Notes under the pieces: generated by a model
Databases searched by the model: none
What the model was told of the DNA's origin: nothing
Seen by the model: only the letters and a program-made list of their open reading frames with translations
Shown here: positions 8,820 through 19,015 of the stretch, one piece after another
Position numbering within the stretch: position 1 is the stretch's first letter
Layout: each line of letters starts with the position of its first letter
NCBI GenBank assembly: GCA_016706365.1
Contig: JADJJU010000024.1
Location: forward strand, 124,001-188,000
Direction: 5' to 3'
From: Saprospiraceae bacterium
GTDB lineage: Bacteria > Bacteroidota > Bacteroidia > Chitinophagales > Saprospiraceae
DNA: 64,000 nt
Program-made: the position numbers and the translations under genes

Positions 8820-9228
8820 GTGAAGTCTTGCTACGCCTCCGGCTTGCAAGGTGATGTTTTTTCGCGGGATAAGCCGCGAAAAAGTGATGTCTTGCAACTT
8901 TTTTCAGCTTCGCATCAAAAGTTGCAAGGTGATGTGCGGTCGGAGCCCGCGGTTGGGATCAGGGTTTTGGGTGTGGGCCAGTTAGTGAGATAAGTGAGAA
9001 CGACTGTTAAGAACACTAACTCTAAACACCCACCCCAACAAAAAGCTCACTCAAAACTCACCACCCAACCGCAAGCTCCGTAGCGAGGCTACGCTCGCTA
9101 TCTAAGGACTTGCACATCACCTTTTTGTTTTCAAAGCGTAGCTGAAGAAAACAAAAAGACATCACCTTCCGAAGCGTAGCTGAAGGAAGACATCACCCCG
9201 GCGCAGCGCAGCGCAGCCGGGACATCAC
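8820..9228. repeat. Hairpin array 2, second copy flanking fic
   Basis: The left arm has GTGAAGT at 8820, then GTGATGT at 8851, 8884 and 8929, with hairpins of 24, 26 and 38 nt between. The right arm has ACATCAC at 9114, 9159, 9190 and 9222, with hairpins of 38, 24 and 25 nt. The order, lengths and many bases match array 1, including flanking text such as GAGCCAGCCACTT. The middle of about 180 nt holds further short inverted words. There is no coding potential. Confidence 0.9.
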
Positions 9229-9269
9229 CTTCCCACGAGCCAGCCACTTGAATACGTCAATAGAAGTAT

Positions 9270-9470
9270 ATGGTTAATTAGTAATGCCGGGGCGCTGCTC
9301 GTAGCTCATGACTCGAAGCTTTCTTCTTCCCGGCTGTTCAGCCAGCAGCCAGAGGCAGAGACACTCATACTTCGGTCTCTATCTGCGACCAGCAGCCAGC
9401 AGCGGCTGCTTACGCATGACATTTTCGCATACAAAAAACAACAAACACCCCCCTTTGCTGTCAATATGTC
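9270..9470 (+). repeat. Heptad words with GGCTGTT (upstream of htpG)
   Basis: CTCGTAG, CTCATGA and CTCGAAG follow one another in 7-bp register and lead into GGCTGTT at 9332. CCAGCAG words follow near 9390. This fills much of the gap between array 2 and htpG. The remaining bases up to 9560 show no gene, and I saw no convincing promoter. Confidence 0.6.
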
Positions 9471-9560
9471 ACTGATCCACCCACTGGCACTCCCTTTGAT
9501 AACGCTACTATCGTCATACAGGCCTTAGCGTCTGATTGTCTCACATTTAAATTTAAATCT

Positions 9561-11423
9561 ATGCATACAGGTACGATTTCCGTTCAGACGGAGAATATTT
9601 TTCCAATCATCAAGCAGTTTTTGTACTCTGATCAGGAGATATTCCTGAGAGAATTGATTTCAAATGCAGTAGATGCGACTTCCAAGTTAAAAGTTCTTGC
9701 ATCAAAAGGCGAGTTTAAGAATGAGCTGGGTGACCTTACCATTGAGATCATTTTAGATGAAGCAGCTAAAACTCTGACTATACGTGATAAAGGTATAGGC
9801 TTGACTGGGGAAGAAGCAGAGAAATATCTGAATCAGGTAGCATTCTCAAGTGCTGCTGAGTTTTTGGAAAAATACAAAGATGAAGCCAATATCATTGGTC
9901 ATTTCGGATTAGGATTCTATTCTGCTTTCATGGTTTCAGCAAGAGTAGAGGTGAAATCATTATCATGGAAAGAAGGAGCTACCGGGGTAACCTGGGCTTG
10001 CAACGGAGATCCTACTTACACGCTGGAAGAAAATGATAAATCAGAGCGTGGTACGGATGTAATCCTTCATATCAGCGATGATGCTGCTGAGTTCCTGGAG
10101 AAAAGCAGAATCGAGAAATTACTAAAGACTTATTGTAAGTTTTTACCGATTCCGATTCAGTTTGGTACTAATACAGTGACAAATACTGAAGGTGAAGGTG
10201 ATGATAAAGTGGAAACAACTGAGGAAGTACCTAACATCATCAACAACCCTGATCCGATCTGGAGAAAGCAACCGGCAGAGTTGACAGATGAAAATTATAA
10301 AGAGTTTTATCAGGAGCTGTTCCCATACAGTGCAGATCCTTTGTTCTGGATACATCTGAACATTGACTATCCGTTCAATCTGACGGGTGTGCTGTATTTC
10401 CCTAAGCTGGGCAACAGCATGGAGGTGCAGAAAAACAAGATTCAATTGTATAGTAATCAAGTCTATGTAACAGATAATGTGAAAGACATTGTACCTGAGT
10501 TTTTGACACTCTTGCACGGGATTATTGACTCCCCTGATATTCCTCTGAATGTATCGCGAAGTGCCTTGCAGGCTGATTCACATGTGAAGAAAATCACAGG
10601 ATATATCACACGCAAAGTGGCGGATAAGCTGCATGATTTATTCAAAAAGGACAGAACAGAATTCGAACAGAAGTGGAAGGATATCGGAGTATTCATCAAG
10701 TACGGCATACTTTCGGATGAGAAATTCAGAGAGAAAGCAGACAAATTTGTACTTCTGAAAAATACAGAGGATAAGTTCTTCACTTTGGAGGAGTATAAAG
10801 AGAAAATCGGCGAAACTCAAAAGGATAAGCACGATAAACTTGTTTGTATTTATACAAATGATCCGGAAGGTCAGCATACAGCATTGGAAGCAGCGATTGC
10901 AAAAGGCTATGATGTGCTGCATTTTGATACTTTGCTGGACAATCACTTCCTGCAGCATTTGGAATATGCCGGACAAAATTTCACATTCGTAAGAGTGGAC
11001 TCGGAAACCCCGGATCAGTTGGTTCAGAAGGATGAAACTGCTGAAGCTGTTCTAAGTGAAGATGATCAAAAATCTGTGAAAGAATGGTTTGAATCAGTAG
11101 TGCAAAACAAGTTGGCGCATGTGGAATTAAAAGGTATGTCGCCAAATGATCAGCCTGTCTATATCACTCGCCCTGAGTTTATGCGGAGAATGAAAGAAAT
11201 GCAAATGATTCAGGGCTCAGGACTGGGAGACTTCCCGGAAAGTTACAATGTGGTTGTGAATGCAAATCACCCATTAATAGCTGAAAAAATTCTGAATGTC
11301 ACAGACACGGAAGAAAGAGAAAAACTTGTAAGCCACTTGTATGACCTTGCCCGACTTAATCAGGGAATGCTGAAAGGCAAGGAGTTGACAGCTTTTATCA
11401 ATAAAAGCTTGTCCCTGATCTGA
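9561..11423 (+). CDS. htpG: Molecular chaperone HtpG (Hsp90)
   Basis: This 620-residue Hsp90 is close to the usual bacterial length. The N-terminal GHKL ATPase is shown by FLRELISNAVDATSKL (metal- and ATP-binding Asn/Asp), DKGIGLTGEE and GHFGLGFYSAFMV. The middle domain has DIPLNVSRSALQ, including the catalytic-loop Arg. The C-terminal dimerisation domain ends NQGMLKGKELTAFINKSLSL. The protein is a cytosolic ATP-dependent chaperone of late folding. The start ATG at 9561 sits in an AT-rich leader. The gene appears monocistronic, with a strong terminator 60 nt downstream. Confidence 0.97.
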   Translation: MHTGTISVQTENIFPIIKQFLYSDQEIFLRELISNAVDATSKLKVLASKGEFKNELGDLTIEIILDEAAKTLTIRDKGIGLTGEEAEKYLNQVAFSSAAEFLEKYKDEANIIGHFGLGFYSAFMVSARVEVKSLSWKEGATGVTWACNGDPTYTLEENDKSERGTDVILHISDDAAEFLEKSRIEKLLKTYCKFLPIPIQFGTNTVTNTEGEGDDKVETTEEVPNIINNPDPIWRKQPAELTDENYKEFYQELFPYSADPLFWIHLNIDYPFNLTGVLYFPKLGNSMEVQKNKIQLYSNQVYVTDNVKDIVPEFLTLLHGIIDSPDIPLNVSRSALQADSHVKKITGYITRKVADKLHDLFKKDRTEFEQKWKDIGVFIKYGILSDEKFREKADKFVLLKNTEDKFFTLEEYKEKIGETQKDKHDKLVCIYTNDPEGQHTALEAAIAKGYDVLHFDTLLDNHFLQHLEYAGQNFTFVRVDSETPDQLVQKDETAEAVLSEDDQKSVKEWFESVVQNKLAHVELKGMSPNDQPVYITRPEFMRRMKEMQMIQGSGLGDFPESYNVVVNANHPLIAEKILNVTDTEEREKLVSHLYDLARLNQGMLKGKELTAFINKSLSLI

Positions 11424-11481
11424 TCAGGTTTATATAAATCAGTTCGCCATTTATCTTAGGTTTTGTGCGATCTGAAAATTC

Positions 11482-11518
11482 AAAAGAGCCGTTTACGATT
11501 GCGTAAGCGGCTCTTTTA
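11482..11518. terminator. Bidirectional intrinsic terminator, htpG / protease
   Basis: AAAAGAGCCGTTTACG pairs with CGTAAGCGGCTCTTTT around a 4-nt loop. It has an A run on one side and a T run on the other, between the convergent htpG and protease genes, so it can serve both. Confidence 0.9.
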
Positions 11519-11545
11519 ATTTTTTAAGATAATGATGACTGCCTG

Positions 11546-14500
11546 TTATTCTTTGATAAACCTATGTGTAAATGTCTCTCCTTCACCATGAACCACAAAT
11601 ACATACAGTCCAGGAACCAAGGATTTTATTGAAATGTCCCTTTGAGAGTTGGAAAATCCTCTCAGAACTTCCACTCCTGCGACATTCAGAATTTTATATT
11701 CCCATATATCATTTTCGCCGGAGCTTCCCTTATCCAGACGCAGAAACTGCCCTGCAGGATTCGGATAAATTGACCATTTATCATTTCCTCCTAACCTGAC
11801 CTGTCTGATCGTAGAGACATTTCCCTGTCCTGCCTTGTCTATATGTTTGATGCGGTAATAAATATCAACATTTTTGGAAATAGATCTATCCTCATATTGA
11901 TAGGTCATCAAAGGTGTTTGTTCAAATTTGCTGTCCACGCTTGTGATCGGTACAAAGTGATAAGCGTCCCCGAGACTACGCTCCAGCTCAAATCGATCAC
12001 TTTCAGCATCTTCCAACACTGTCCAGTTCAATAGTGCGGATGCATTTTTTTCATTTGCTTTGACTTCAAAATCTACCCATTCTATCGGGAGAATAGTCAG
12101 AAATGCCGGGCATAATTCCAGGGCCCAGTTATTTAATTGACCTCCGGACCCACTGAGGAGATCCATTATTTCTAATGTCCAGGTACCGCTAATTTGAATC
12201 CCATTAATATCTGAGAACGGATCCACCGGCATATAAATGAGTCCTCCGGTGGGTGGGCAGCTTATTACACTTTGGCTACTTTGATCATCAAAACTCAGAT
12301 TGAAATTGGAACTTCCCGGACAAATACTACTAAACAACTCAAGTCTATGATTCATGGGGCTGATCAGGGTGATCTCCAAATCACTTACACGTGCATGTGT
12401 TCCACTTAAATTTATCAAATTAATATCGGTGGCAAGACCAGTATCTTCAATATCAATAATGGATGTCACAGTTGCAGGTCCTGCCGGAATAACTAAAGGT
12501 AACCCAGTAGTCGTTTCATAAATAAGACATGGAACGGTGGTGAAAGAAAAAACCTCCGACCATTCTCCAGAGCCACAATCCGTGATTCCACGGACTCTCC
12601 AATAAATTAAGGACGTATGAGGTAATGCGACATTTGGAGTTACAACAGTTAATGGGGTGTTTTCTGCAAAAGCAATATTTGAAAATGCGGGATTGAGGGC
12701 GACCTGAACTTCGTATTCCAGCGCTTCCGCATCGGGAATCCAGGAAAGTGGTGGAACGACTGAGACCTCAGTAGAACCGTTTCCGGGCTGAAGTAATCCG
12801 ATTACTCCTGATACAGGGCTCACAATGAGCTCAATATCTATATTGCGAATGATCCCCGGACTGCTGCCGCTTACAGTCAAAAAATAATTCCCCGGACTCA
12901 AGCTGGCTAATCCGCTTATGTTGAGCGTGGACTGCCCGGGCAAACTCACATTCTGAGGGGTCAAGCTTGTATTTACTCCTATAGGTGCATTCGTTACCTG
13001 TAAATTTACAGGCCCTTGAAATCCATTTATGCCGGCTAAGCTAATAGTAACCTGAATAGAATTTTCTTCACAAATATCTAAAACACCGGGAAATGCCTCG
13101 ATTGTAAAATCATTAGCTGCCTGCTCGATAGTAAAGTCCTGATTTGAGATATCATAAAAAATATTACCATTACCCCTTACCATGATTCTTGCACTTGTTG
13201 AAATTTCTGATGTCTGGACATTTGCAGATCCGGAATTGGGAACGGCGGAAGCTAATTGTATAGGATAGCTGAATCCCCCATCAGTGGAAAGAAAAATATC
13301 TACAGTACTGCAAGATACCGGTGAAGCAGTCGTTCCGGCCACATCCCATGTCACTGTTTGTGATTGGTTTTGTATCCAATTCTCTCCTCCATTGGGTGTA
13401 AATATTACAAATGGACCTGTGCTTGCTACATTTACAATCATATTATCCTGAGCAGTGCATCCTGCAATTCCGGCTATATCTCTTGCGGTAACTCTGAAGT
13501 TTAAAGTTCGGGAAACGGTAGGCAATACTTCCCAGGTATTATTGTTGCCGTTAACTACATCAACAAGATTGGGCAAATATCTTGAAGGCGAAAAGTCGGG
13601 AGTCAAAGATCTGAACATTGGCCCACCAGTGCTGCTGCTACTGGGAGGCATTGGAAAATCCACCTGATTATCAAATTGTTCCCAGCAATATGAAATAGTA
13701 TTCCCGTTAGGGTCACTGGCAACTGCTGTCAAAATAAATGGAGTTCCCTGAGGAATATTTCTGTCCACTCCAGCATTTACAGAAGGTCCCTGATTGCTGA
13801 ATGGGATTATAGTCGCACAAGTATTTCCACTGCCCTGTATAAATGCTGAAATTTGCTGCACACTTCGCCCGTGCATATAAGCATCAGAGTTTGGTTGTAC
13901 ATCCGGGTCACATATTCCTGCATAAGCCATTATTGTAGATCCACTACCTGGTTCATAGGCGTTGCTGTTAGATCTGTTACCACCACAAGAGTTATTAAAA
14001 GTATGCGACCCACCAAACTGATGTCCCATCTCATGCGCCACATAATCAATATCAAATGGATCACCTACAGGATTGCTGCGGCCTGTGACACCTCTGGCTT
14101 TATTGCCAGCATTACAGGGGGAGTTTAAATTAGCAACTCCACCTCCGCCAGTGCCAAATACATGCCCAATGTCATAATTAGGAGTTCCAATTATATTTGT
14201 ACAGGTAGTTTGATTCTGCCCCAGCATTGCACTGGAATTATCATTTGTATAAGGGTCTGTGGCAGAATTATAAAAAAATACTGCTGTCGTATTAGCAATT
14301 AGAATCAACCTGATAGCAAGATCATACTCATATACACTATTGATCCTGTTAATGGAAGTAATGACAGCTGATAATACCAATCCGGACTGAGAAGAATTAC
14401 TTGCTCCAAAATAATTGGAATACTCTCCGGTGGTAGCCTGAGCCAGCCTGTATGACCTGAACTGACAATCCAGAGATCGTGTACCAAAATTCAAGGGTTC

Positions 14501-15085
14501 AGGCTCAGAGGGCGAGATGTCTTCCACGTCGCATATGAATGGATCAATATTCCTGGGCCATTTGGCTCTGTCGAAAACAATGTATTCTTGTTTCTCGCCA
14601 ATTTTGACAGGGTTAATCATCCAGACTCCTTTTCGAGAACGAACCATAGCATGGAATCCCAGTTCATTCCAGTCAAGTCTGATTTTTTCTGCAGGGTCAG
14701 CTACATTGTGTCCTTTAAATGTTTGAATATGAGGATATTGAGCTGCTAACTCCGGTTCCATCATTTCGTATTTCACGATTTCAAAAACACTTGTTTTTCC
14801 ATCAGGTGTTGGGAGACTCAATAAAATGCCTTCCTGATTTCTTTGAGTAGTAATTTCTGCAGGAGCTTTGGCCAACTCAGTTTTTAGGATAGTGGAATCA
14901 AGATGAAAAATCAGGTATTCGGATGGCAAGGCTGTAAAATTAGTCTCGGACAACTGCAGCGTTCTGCTCTGAATCACCCACGCATTAGGGACTTTGTTAT
15001 TATTTTGGGCAAAAACTAAGGTCTTATTCAGAAGGGGATACACAGCGAACAAGCCACAAATTAAGTAACAACGCAGAGGACTCAT
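11546..15085 (-). CDS. Secreted reprolysin-like (M12B) metalloprotease with P-domain and T9SS tail
   Basis: I place the start at the ATG at 15085, two codons after an in-frame TTG. It gives a signal peptide ending near LLNKTLVFA. The 1179-residue protein contains a zinc motif HEMGHQFGGSHTF near residues 345-357 (HExxHxxGxxH). Ig/fibronectin-like modules follow, then a proprotein-convertase P-domain near residues 860-990 (LINLSGTHARVSDLEITLIS, NNWALELC). The C-terminal sorting region has WSIYPNPAGQFLRL and VPGLYVFVVHGEGETFTHRF. The tail predicts export by the type IX secretion system and attachment or release outside the cell, for protein degradation. It shares a terminator with htpG. Confidence 0.92.
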   Translation of the reverse strand: MSPLRCYLICGLFAVYPLLNKTLVFAQNNNKVPNAWVIQSRTLQLSETNFTALPSEYLIFHLDSTILKTELAKAPAEITTQRNQEGILLSLPTPDGKTSVFEIVKYEMMEPELAAQYPHIQTFKGHNVADPAEKIRLDWNELGFHAMVRSRKGVWMINPVKIGEKQEYIVFDRAKWPRNIDPFICDVEDISPSEPEPLNFGTRSLDCQFRSYRLAQATTGEYSNYFGASNSSQSGLVLSAVITSINRINSVYEYDLAIRLILIANTTAVFFYNSATDPYTNDNSSAMLGQNQTTCTNIIGTPNYDIGHVFGTGGGGVANLNSPCNAGNKARGVTGRSNPVGDPFDIDYVAHEMGHQFGGSHTFNNSCGGNRSNSNAYEPGSGSTIMAYAGICDPDVQPNSDAYMHGRSVQQISAFIQGSGNTCATIIPFSNQGPSVNAGVDRNIPQGTPFILTAVASDPNGNTISYCWEQFDNQVDFPMPPSSSSTGGPMFRSLTPDFSPSRYLPNLVDVVNGNNNTWEVLPTVSRTLNFRVTARDIAGIAGCTAQDNMIVNVASTGPFVIFTPNGGENWIQNQSQTVTWDVAGTTASPVSCSTVDIFLSTDGGFSYPIQLASAVPNSGSANVQTSEISTSARIMVRGNGNIFYDISNQDFTIEQAANDFTIEAFPGVLDICEENSIQVTISLAGINGFQGPVNLQVTNAPIGVNTSLTPQNVSLPGQSTLNISGLASLSPGNYFLTVSGSSPGIIRNIDIELIVSPVSGVIGLLQPGNGSTEVSVVPPLSWIPDAEALEYEVQVALNPAFSNIAFAENTPLTVVTPNVALPHTSLIYWRVRGITDCGSGEWSEVFSFTTVPCLIYETTTGLPLVIPAGPATVTSIIDIEDTGLATDINLINLSGTHARVSDLEITLISPMNHRLELFSSICPGSSNFNLSFDDQSSQSVISCPPTGGLIYMPVDPFSDINGIQISGTWTLEIMDLLSGSGGQLNNWALELCPAFLTILPIEWVDFEVKANEKNASALLNWTVLEDAESDRFELERSLGDAYHFVPITSVDSKFEQTPLMTYQYEDRSISKNVDIYYRIKHIDKAGQGNVSTIRQVRLGGNDKWSIYPNPAGQFLRLDKGSSGENDIWEYKILNVAGVEVLRGFSNSQRDISIKSLVPGLYVFVVHGEGETFTHRFIKE

Positions 15086-15206
15086 AAACAAGCAATATTT
15101 GTCAGTTGGGTAAACAGAGAGCTAAGATAAAATCTTTTATGAAATTTCTTTTGTCGTAAAATAACGGCTGTTAGTATTTACATTGTTAGATTTATACGGG
15201 AAGTTA

Positions 15207-18200
15207 TTAGGAAGAATAACCTAACACCGGAGATAGCCATTTTTCAGCTTCTTGAATCACCATGCCTTTTCGCTCAGCATAGTCCACGAGTTGGTCTTTG
15301 TTAATATGACCCAGACCAAAATATTTTGATTCCGGATGCCAGAAATACCACCCGGATACTGCTGCTGCCGGATACATCGCAAAGGATTCGGTCAGCTTGA
15401 TGCCAGTGTTATTTTCCGCATCCAGCAATTGAAACAGAGTGGACTTCTCTGTATGTTCAGGACAAGCTGGATAACCCGGAGCAGGCCGGATTCCCTGATA
15501 TTTTTCCTCAATCAGTTCCTGATTATTCCAGGTTTCATCTGCTGAATATCCCCATAGATTTACTCTTACTTCTTTGTGCAGCCATTCTGCACATGCCTCC
15601 GCAAGTCTGTCCGCCAGTGCTTTCAACATAATTGCTTTATAATCATCCAAATCCAGCTCGAATTTTTGAATGTGAGGTTCAATTCCAATGCCAGATGTCA
15701 CAGCAAATGCTCCAATGTAATCATTGATTCCACTTTCTGTTGATGCACAGAAGTCAGAAAGACAATAATTGGGTAGTCCCGGAGCCTTTTTCTGTTGTTG
15801 TCGTAGATGGTGGAGGACAAATTTGACTTCTGAACGAGATTCATCGGAATAAAGCAGAATATCGTCCTCAATACTATTTGCCGGAAAAATTCCTGCAACT
15901 GCCTTTGCGTGAATCCACTTTTCATCAATTAATTGATCCAACATTGACAATGCATCTTTATACAATTTAGTAGCTTCCATTCCCACTATTTCATCCTTCA
16001 GGATTTGTGGATATTTGCCGGCCAATTGCCAGCTTTGAAAGAAGGGAGTCCAGTCTATGAACTTACTTATTTCGCGCAAATCCACATCATCATAAATAGT
16101 CAAGCCTCCCTTTTTTGGAACCGGCACTTTCAGCTCAGTCCAATTCGCATTAAATTTATTCTTGCGGGCATCTTCTATACTGAGAAAGTTTTTTTGTTGG
16201 TTTTTCAATTGAAACTGCTGCCTTAATATTTCATATGCGTTTGCATTATCATTGATAAATTTATTTCTGTGATCCTCGTCCTTTGAAAGCAAAGTGGAAG
16301 CCACACCTACACAGCGGGATGCATCCAATACATGTATCACGGGTCCGGAGTATCTTGGTACAATTTTGACAGCTGTATGTGTTCTGGAAGTTGTAGCTCC
16401 ACCAATGAGCAAAGGCAATGAAAAATGTCTTCTTTCCATCTCAGCTGCCAAATCTGCCATTTCTTCCAGTGATGGTGTGATCAATCCGCTCAGGCCTATG
16501 ATATCTACCTTTTCATCAATAGCGGTCTGTAATATGCGCTCAGCCGGAACCATCACACCCAAATCCACGATTTCATAATTATTACAGGCGAGAACTACGC
16601 CGACGATATTTTTCCCGATATCGTGTACATCTCCTTTGACGGTGGCAAGTAGGATTTTTCCTTTAGCATTGGATTGCGCACTGGTTTTTAATGCTTCGAT
16701 ATATGGGGTCAAATAAGCAACAGCTTTTTTCATAACTCTTGCGCTTTTGACCACTTGTGGTAAGAACATTTTACCTGCACCAAACAGGTCTCCCACTACA
16801 TTCATACCGTCCATGAGCGGTCCTTCAATTACTTCTATGGGCTGAGACAGGGCAAGTCTGGCTTCTTCAACATCGATTTCGATAAATTCATCCAATCCCT
16901 TTACCAGAGCATGCGTAATTTTGGATCTGAAATCAGCTTCTCTCCAGCTAAGATCGGGTCCGGTTTCGCGGGTACTTTTTTGCTGAAGCTGGCCTGCATA
17001 TGTAATCAATGATTCAGTAGCATCCGGATTCCTGTCAAAAAGTACATCTTCGATTTTTTCCAGCAAATCGGGCGGGACTTCTGCATAAATTCCTATCATC
17101 CCCGCATTCACAATTCCCATATCCATCCCTGCTTTGATCGCATGATACAGGAATGCGGCATGCATTGATTCTCTGATCAAATCATTGCCTCTGAAGGCAA
17201 ACGAAATATTACTGACCCCTCCGCTGATCTTACAGCCCGGGCACTTTTCTTTTATCTGCCTGGTAGCTTCAATGAAGTTGATAGCGTACTGGCTATGTTC
17301 AGCAATTCCGGTGCCTATGGCGAAGATGTTTGGATCGAAAATGATATCCTCAGGGGGAAATCCTGCCTCATTAATAAGCAGGTGCCATGCTCGTTCACAA
17401 ATGGAGACTTTTCGTTCGATTGTATCAGCCTGGCCCTCTTCATCGAATGCCATGACTACAACGGCAGCACCATATTTTCGGACAATTTTGGCTTGCTGAA
17501 GGAAAATTTCTTCTCCTTCCTTCATGGAAATGGAATTGACGACCGATTTGCCCTGCAGACACTTTAATCCCGCTACCAATACGCTGAACTTAGACGAATC
17601 CACCATCACCGGAAGTCTCGCTATATCAGGCTCGGCAGCCAATCCATTAAGAAATTGAGTCATCGCAGCTTCCGCATCTAAAAGTCCTTCGTCCATATTG
17701 ACATCCAGAATCTGAGCCCCTCCATCCACTTGCTGACGTGCCACTTCCAAAGCTTCCTCATACTGATTCTCTCTTATCAGTCGGGCAAATTGTCTGGAGC
17801 CTGTGACATTGGTACGTTCTCCTATATTTACAAAGTTGGTGTCCGGTCTGATTTCCAGCACTTCCAGGCCGCTGAGTTGAGTATTTCTTTTAGAGGGTGC
17901 AGCAATTCTCGGCTTTTTCCCCTCCAACATTTTGGCCATATACCTGATATGATCGGGAGTGGTACCACAACAACCACCCACAATATTTACCAGACCACTT
18001 TCAACAAAATCTCTGATGAACACACTCATTTCATCCGGCGTCTGATCATATTCCCCAAATGCATTCGGAAGACCTGCGTTGGGATACGCACTGACCAGAC
18101 ATCCTGCATGTTTGGAAAGGCTGGCGATATGAGGTCTCATTTCTTTCGCACCCAAGGCACAATTCAGTCCCACAGAAAACAAATTTCCATGCTCTACTGA

Positions 18201-18890
18201 CACCAGAAAGGATTCCACGGTCTGGCCCGATAGTGTCCTGCCACTGGCATCAGTAATAGTTCCGGAAACCATCAGTGGTATAGGGGTATATCCTTTTTCC
18301 CAGAGATCCAGAATAGCATATATGGCAGCTTTGCAATTGAGTGTATCAAAAACGGTTTCGATCAGCAATAAATCTACTCCTCCATCCAGTAAACCTTTAA
18401 CTTGTTCAGTATAAGCCACAACCAGATCATCAAAAGTAGCAGCTCTGTAGGAAGGTGAATTGACATCCGGTGACATGGATGCTGTCTTGCTGGTCGGACC
18501 AATTGCGCCGGCAACAAAACGAGGTTTGGCAGGATTCAGTGCTGTAAATTTTTCACATGCTGCTTTCGCAATGTTGGCAGAAGCAACATTAATATCATAC
18601 ACTGCAGTCTCCATCTGGTAATCTGCCTGAGAAACAGATGTTGCATTGAAAGTATTCGTTTCAATAATATCTGCCCCTGCTTCCAGATACGCCTCGTGAA
18701 TAGCCAGAATAATATCCGGCCTTGTCAGACTGAGAAGATCATTATTTCCTTTCAGATCAGTATGATGACTGGCAAATCTGGTTCCGCGGTAATCTGATTC
18801 TCCCAGCCGATACTGCTGAATCATAGTACCCATGGCACCATCCAGCAACAATATCCTTTCGGTGGCAATCTGATGTAGCAAAGTCTGCAT
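15207..18890 (-). CDS. metH: Cobalamin-dependent methionine synthase
   Basis: At 1227 residues it has the full four-module length. The homocysteine module (1 to about 325) has GLNCALGAKEM and GGCCGTTPDHI, which supply the zinc cysteines. The methyltetrahydrofolate-binding module includes NFVNIGERTNVTGSRQFARL. The B12 module has GDVHDIGKNIVGVVLACNN near residue 750, whose His is the lower axial ligand of cobalt, plus GLSGLITPS. The C-terminal AdoMet reactivation domain has GYPACPEHTEK near residue 1138. It transfers a methyl group from 5-methyl-THF to homocysteine in the cytosol. The ATG at 18890 is clear. I saw no cobalamin riboswitch in the short leader, which carries a TACTTTTG promoter element. 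Confidence 0.97.
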   Translation of the reverse strand: MQTLLHQIATERILLLDGAMGTMIQQYRLGESDYRGTRFASHHTDLKGNNDLLSLTRPDIILAIHEAYLEAGADIIETNTFNATSVSQADYQMETAVYDINVASANIAKAACEKFTALNPAKPRFVAGAIGPTSKTASMSPDVNSPSYRAATFDDLVVAYTEQVKGLLDGGVDLLLIETVFDTLNCKAAIYAILDLWEKGYTPIPLMVSGTITDASGRTLSGQTVESFLVSVEHGNLFSVGLNCALGAKEMRPHIASLSKHAGCLVSAYPNAGLPNAFGEYDQTPDEMSVFIRDFVESGLVNIVGGCCGTTPDHIRYMAKMLEGKKPRIAAPSKRNTQLSGLEVLEIRPDTNFVNIGERTNVTGSRQFARLIRENQYEEALEVARQQVDGGAQILDVNMDEGLLDAEAAMTQFLNGLAAEPDIARLPVMVDSSKFSVLVAGLKCLQGKSVVNSISMKEGEEIFLQQAKIVRKYGAAVVVMAFDEEGQADTIERKVSICERAWHLLINEAGFPPEDIIFDPNIFAIGTGIAEHSQYAINFIEATRQIKEKCPGCKISGGVSNISFAFRGNDLIRESMHAAFLYHAIKAGMDMGIVNAGMIGIYAEVPPDLLEKIEDVLFDRNPDATESLITYAGQLQQKSTRETGPDLSWREADFRSKITHALVKGLDEFIEIDVEEARLALSQPIEVIEGPLMDGMNVVGDLFGAGKMFLPQVVKSARVMKKAVAYLTPYIEALKTSAQSNAKGKILLATVKGDVHDIGKNIVGVVLACNNYEIVDLGVMVPAERILQTAIDEKVDIIGLSGLITPSLEEMADLAAEMERRHFSLPLLIGGATTSRTHTAVKIVPRYSGPVIHVLDASRCVGVASTLLSKDEDHRNKFINDNANAYEILRQQFQLKNQQKNFLSIEDARKNKFNANWTELKVPVPKKGGLTIYDDVDLREISKFIDWTPFFQSWQLAGKYPQILKDEIVGMEATKLYKDALSMLDQLIDEKWIHAKAVAGIFPANSIEDDILLYSDESRSEVKFVLHHLRQQQKKAPGLPNYCLSDFCASTESGINDYIGAFAVTSGIGIEPHIQKFELDLDDYKAIMLKALADRLAEACAEWLHKEVRVNLWGYSADETWNNQELIEEKYQGIRPAPGYPACPEHTEKSTLFQLLDAENNTGIKLTESFAMYPAAAVSGWYFWHPESKYFGLGHINKDQLVDYAERKGMVIQEAEKWLSPVLGYSS

Positions 18891-18912
18891 ATTCTATTTT
18901 GAATTGAGGGGA

Positions 18913-18920
18913 CAAAAGTA
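18913..18920 (-). promoter_or_regulatory. Candidate -7 element for metH
   Basis: On the minus strand TACTTTTG matches TAnnTTTG, 23 nt before the metH ATG. The -33 element is not clear. Confidence 0.45.
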
Positions 18921-19015
18921 AGCCCTCCTGAGGTTAATCTGCGTTTTCAAACAGATTTAGATAAAATGTAGTTTAGAATTACAGTCCTGAAGTGCAAAAT
19001 GATCTGCAGTATAGA

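Noticed and set aside
18891..19015. Cobalamin riboswitch before metH
   Set aside because: The leader is short and lacks a B12-box-like conserved stretch; no such fold can be seen.
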